From an uncultured Marinosulfonomonas sp. (GTDB lineage Bacteria > Pseudomonadota > Alphaproteobacteria > Rhodobacterales > Rhodobacteraceae): 5,842 nucleotides of DNA. The notes under the pieces are model-generated. The model was not told where the DNA came from, ran no database searches, and saw only the letters and a program-made list of their open reading frames with translations. The position numbers and the translations under genes are program-made. Where the stretch lies: contig CAMZKY010000324.1 in the NCBI GenBank assembly GCA_947311455.1, forward strand, positions 1 through 5,842, in the 5' to 3' direction. Positions within the stretch are counted from its first letter, which is position 1. The number at the start of each line of letters is the position of its first letter. Shown one piece after another: positions 5,634 through 5,842 of this stretch.

Positions 5634-5658
5634 CCCCTCGCTTTATGCGGGGATTTTT
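5634..5658 (+). terminator. Rightward terminator between glpK and the transposase
   Basis: CCC (5635-5637) and CGC (5639-5641) pair with GCGGGG (5647-5652) around a five-base loop with one bulged T, followed by A and five T (5654-5658). It ends 13 bases before the transposase start codon. It can end the glpK transcript, and would also keep outside transcription from entering the transposase. Confidence 0.6.
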
Positions 5659-5671
5659 GATTCAATGTGGT

Positions 5672-5842
5672 ATGTTAAAGAAAGCTTCCCCCGTTCAGAC
5701 CGAGCTTGAGATGGTCACGCTTGAAAGTCTGGTTCCCGCCGATCATATGCTGCGCAAGAATGATGCGGTGATTGATTTTATTCGAGACCTTGCCGAAGGG
5801 CATTATTGTTCCGACAATGGCCGGCCGGCGATTGCACCTGAC
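5672..5842 (+). CDS. IS1182-type transposase, N-terminal part (runs off the right edge)
   Basis: There are 57 codons, open to the window edge. The sequence M-L-K-K-x-S-P-x-Q, then L-x-S-L-V-P-A-D-H-x-L-R-K, D-A-V-I-D-F-I-R-D-L and C-S-D-N-G-R-P-A-I-A-P-D, is the characteristic opening of IS1182-family DDE transposases (InsH-type N-terminal domain, DUF772). The catalytic DDE residues lie beyond the window, so activity cannot be judged. I chose the ATG at 5672 because family members begin there. An in-frame ATG at 5645 would add nine residues but lies inside the terminator hairpin. No good ribosome-binding site is visible, as is common for transposases. Confidence 0.88.
   Translation, partial: MLKKASPVQTELEMVTLESLVPADHMLRKNDAVIDFIRDLAEGHYCSDNGRPAIAPD

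Larger units (their letters stand above)
5619..5842 (+). mobile_element. Left portion of an IS1182-family insertion sequence (approximate start)
   Basis: The transposase start implies that the left inverted repeat lies within the ~50-150 bases upstream. The right end is outside the window, so the terminal repeats cannot be matched and the left boundary given here is a guess placed between the two hairpins. The element sits downstream of glpK, in the same orientation, without cutting a recognisable gene in this window. Confidence 0.5.

Overview
The window looks like an ordinary stretch of an alphaproteobacterial chromosome, most likely from Rhodobacterales (Roseobacter group). The clues are the protein sequences of HemC, HemE and GlpK, the divergent hemC/hemE pair, and an Entner-Doudoroff dehydratase gene next door. 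This placement is from recalled family resemblance; no database was searched, and genus cannot be given.

Left part (1-574): the 5' end of edd (6-phosphogluconate dehydratase) runs leftward off the window. Upstream are a good -35 box, a weaker -10 box and a perfect 14-bp palindrome of LacI-family operator type placed over the expected transcription start. This suggests a sugar-responsive repressor controls the Entner-Doudoroff gene. The remaining ~280 bp are visibly AT-richer and hold no gene I can support.

Middle part (575-2665): hemC (leftward) and hemE (rightward) diverge from a 117-bp spacer. HemC makes hydroxymethylbilane and HemE decarboxylates uroporphyrinogen III. The intervening enzyme HemD is not in the window. 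Both proteins are full length with their catalytic residues.

Convergent spacer (2666-2850): this short gap between hemE and a leftward gene is unusually structured. It has a long imperfect hairpin just after the hemE stop, a weak T-tracted hairpin, four tandem 11-bp units, a diverged pair of CCGGAAT...GGTTAAC repeats and four GTTAAC sites.

Right part (2851-5507): a 352-residue two-HKD phospholipase D-superfamily protein (leftward) diverges from glpK, glycerol kinase (rightward). The first HKD motif lacks its Asp by what looks like a clean one-residue deletion. The 113-bp spacer carries an 8-bp inverted repeat and a direct repeat ahead of glpK.

Right edge (5508-5842): after glpK come two terminator-like hairpins of opposite orientation, then the first 57 codons of an IS1182-type transposase. 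The window therefore ends inside an insertion sequence whose exact left end cannot be fixed here. I found no tRNA, rRNA or CRISPR array, and no clear sign of a new defence or metabolic system. The most unusual features are the repeat cluster after hemE and the altered HKD motif.
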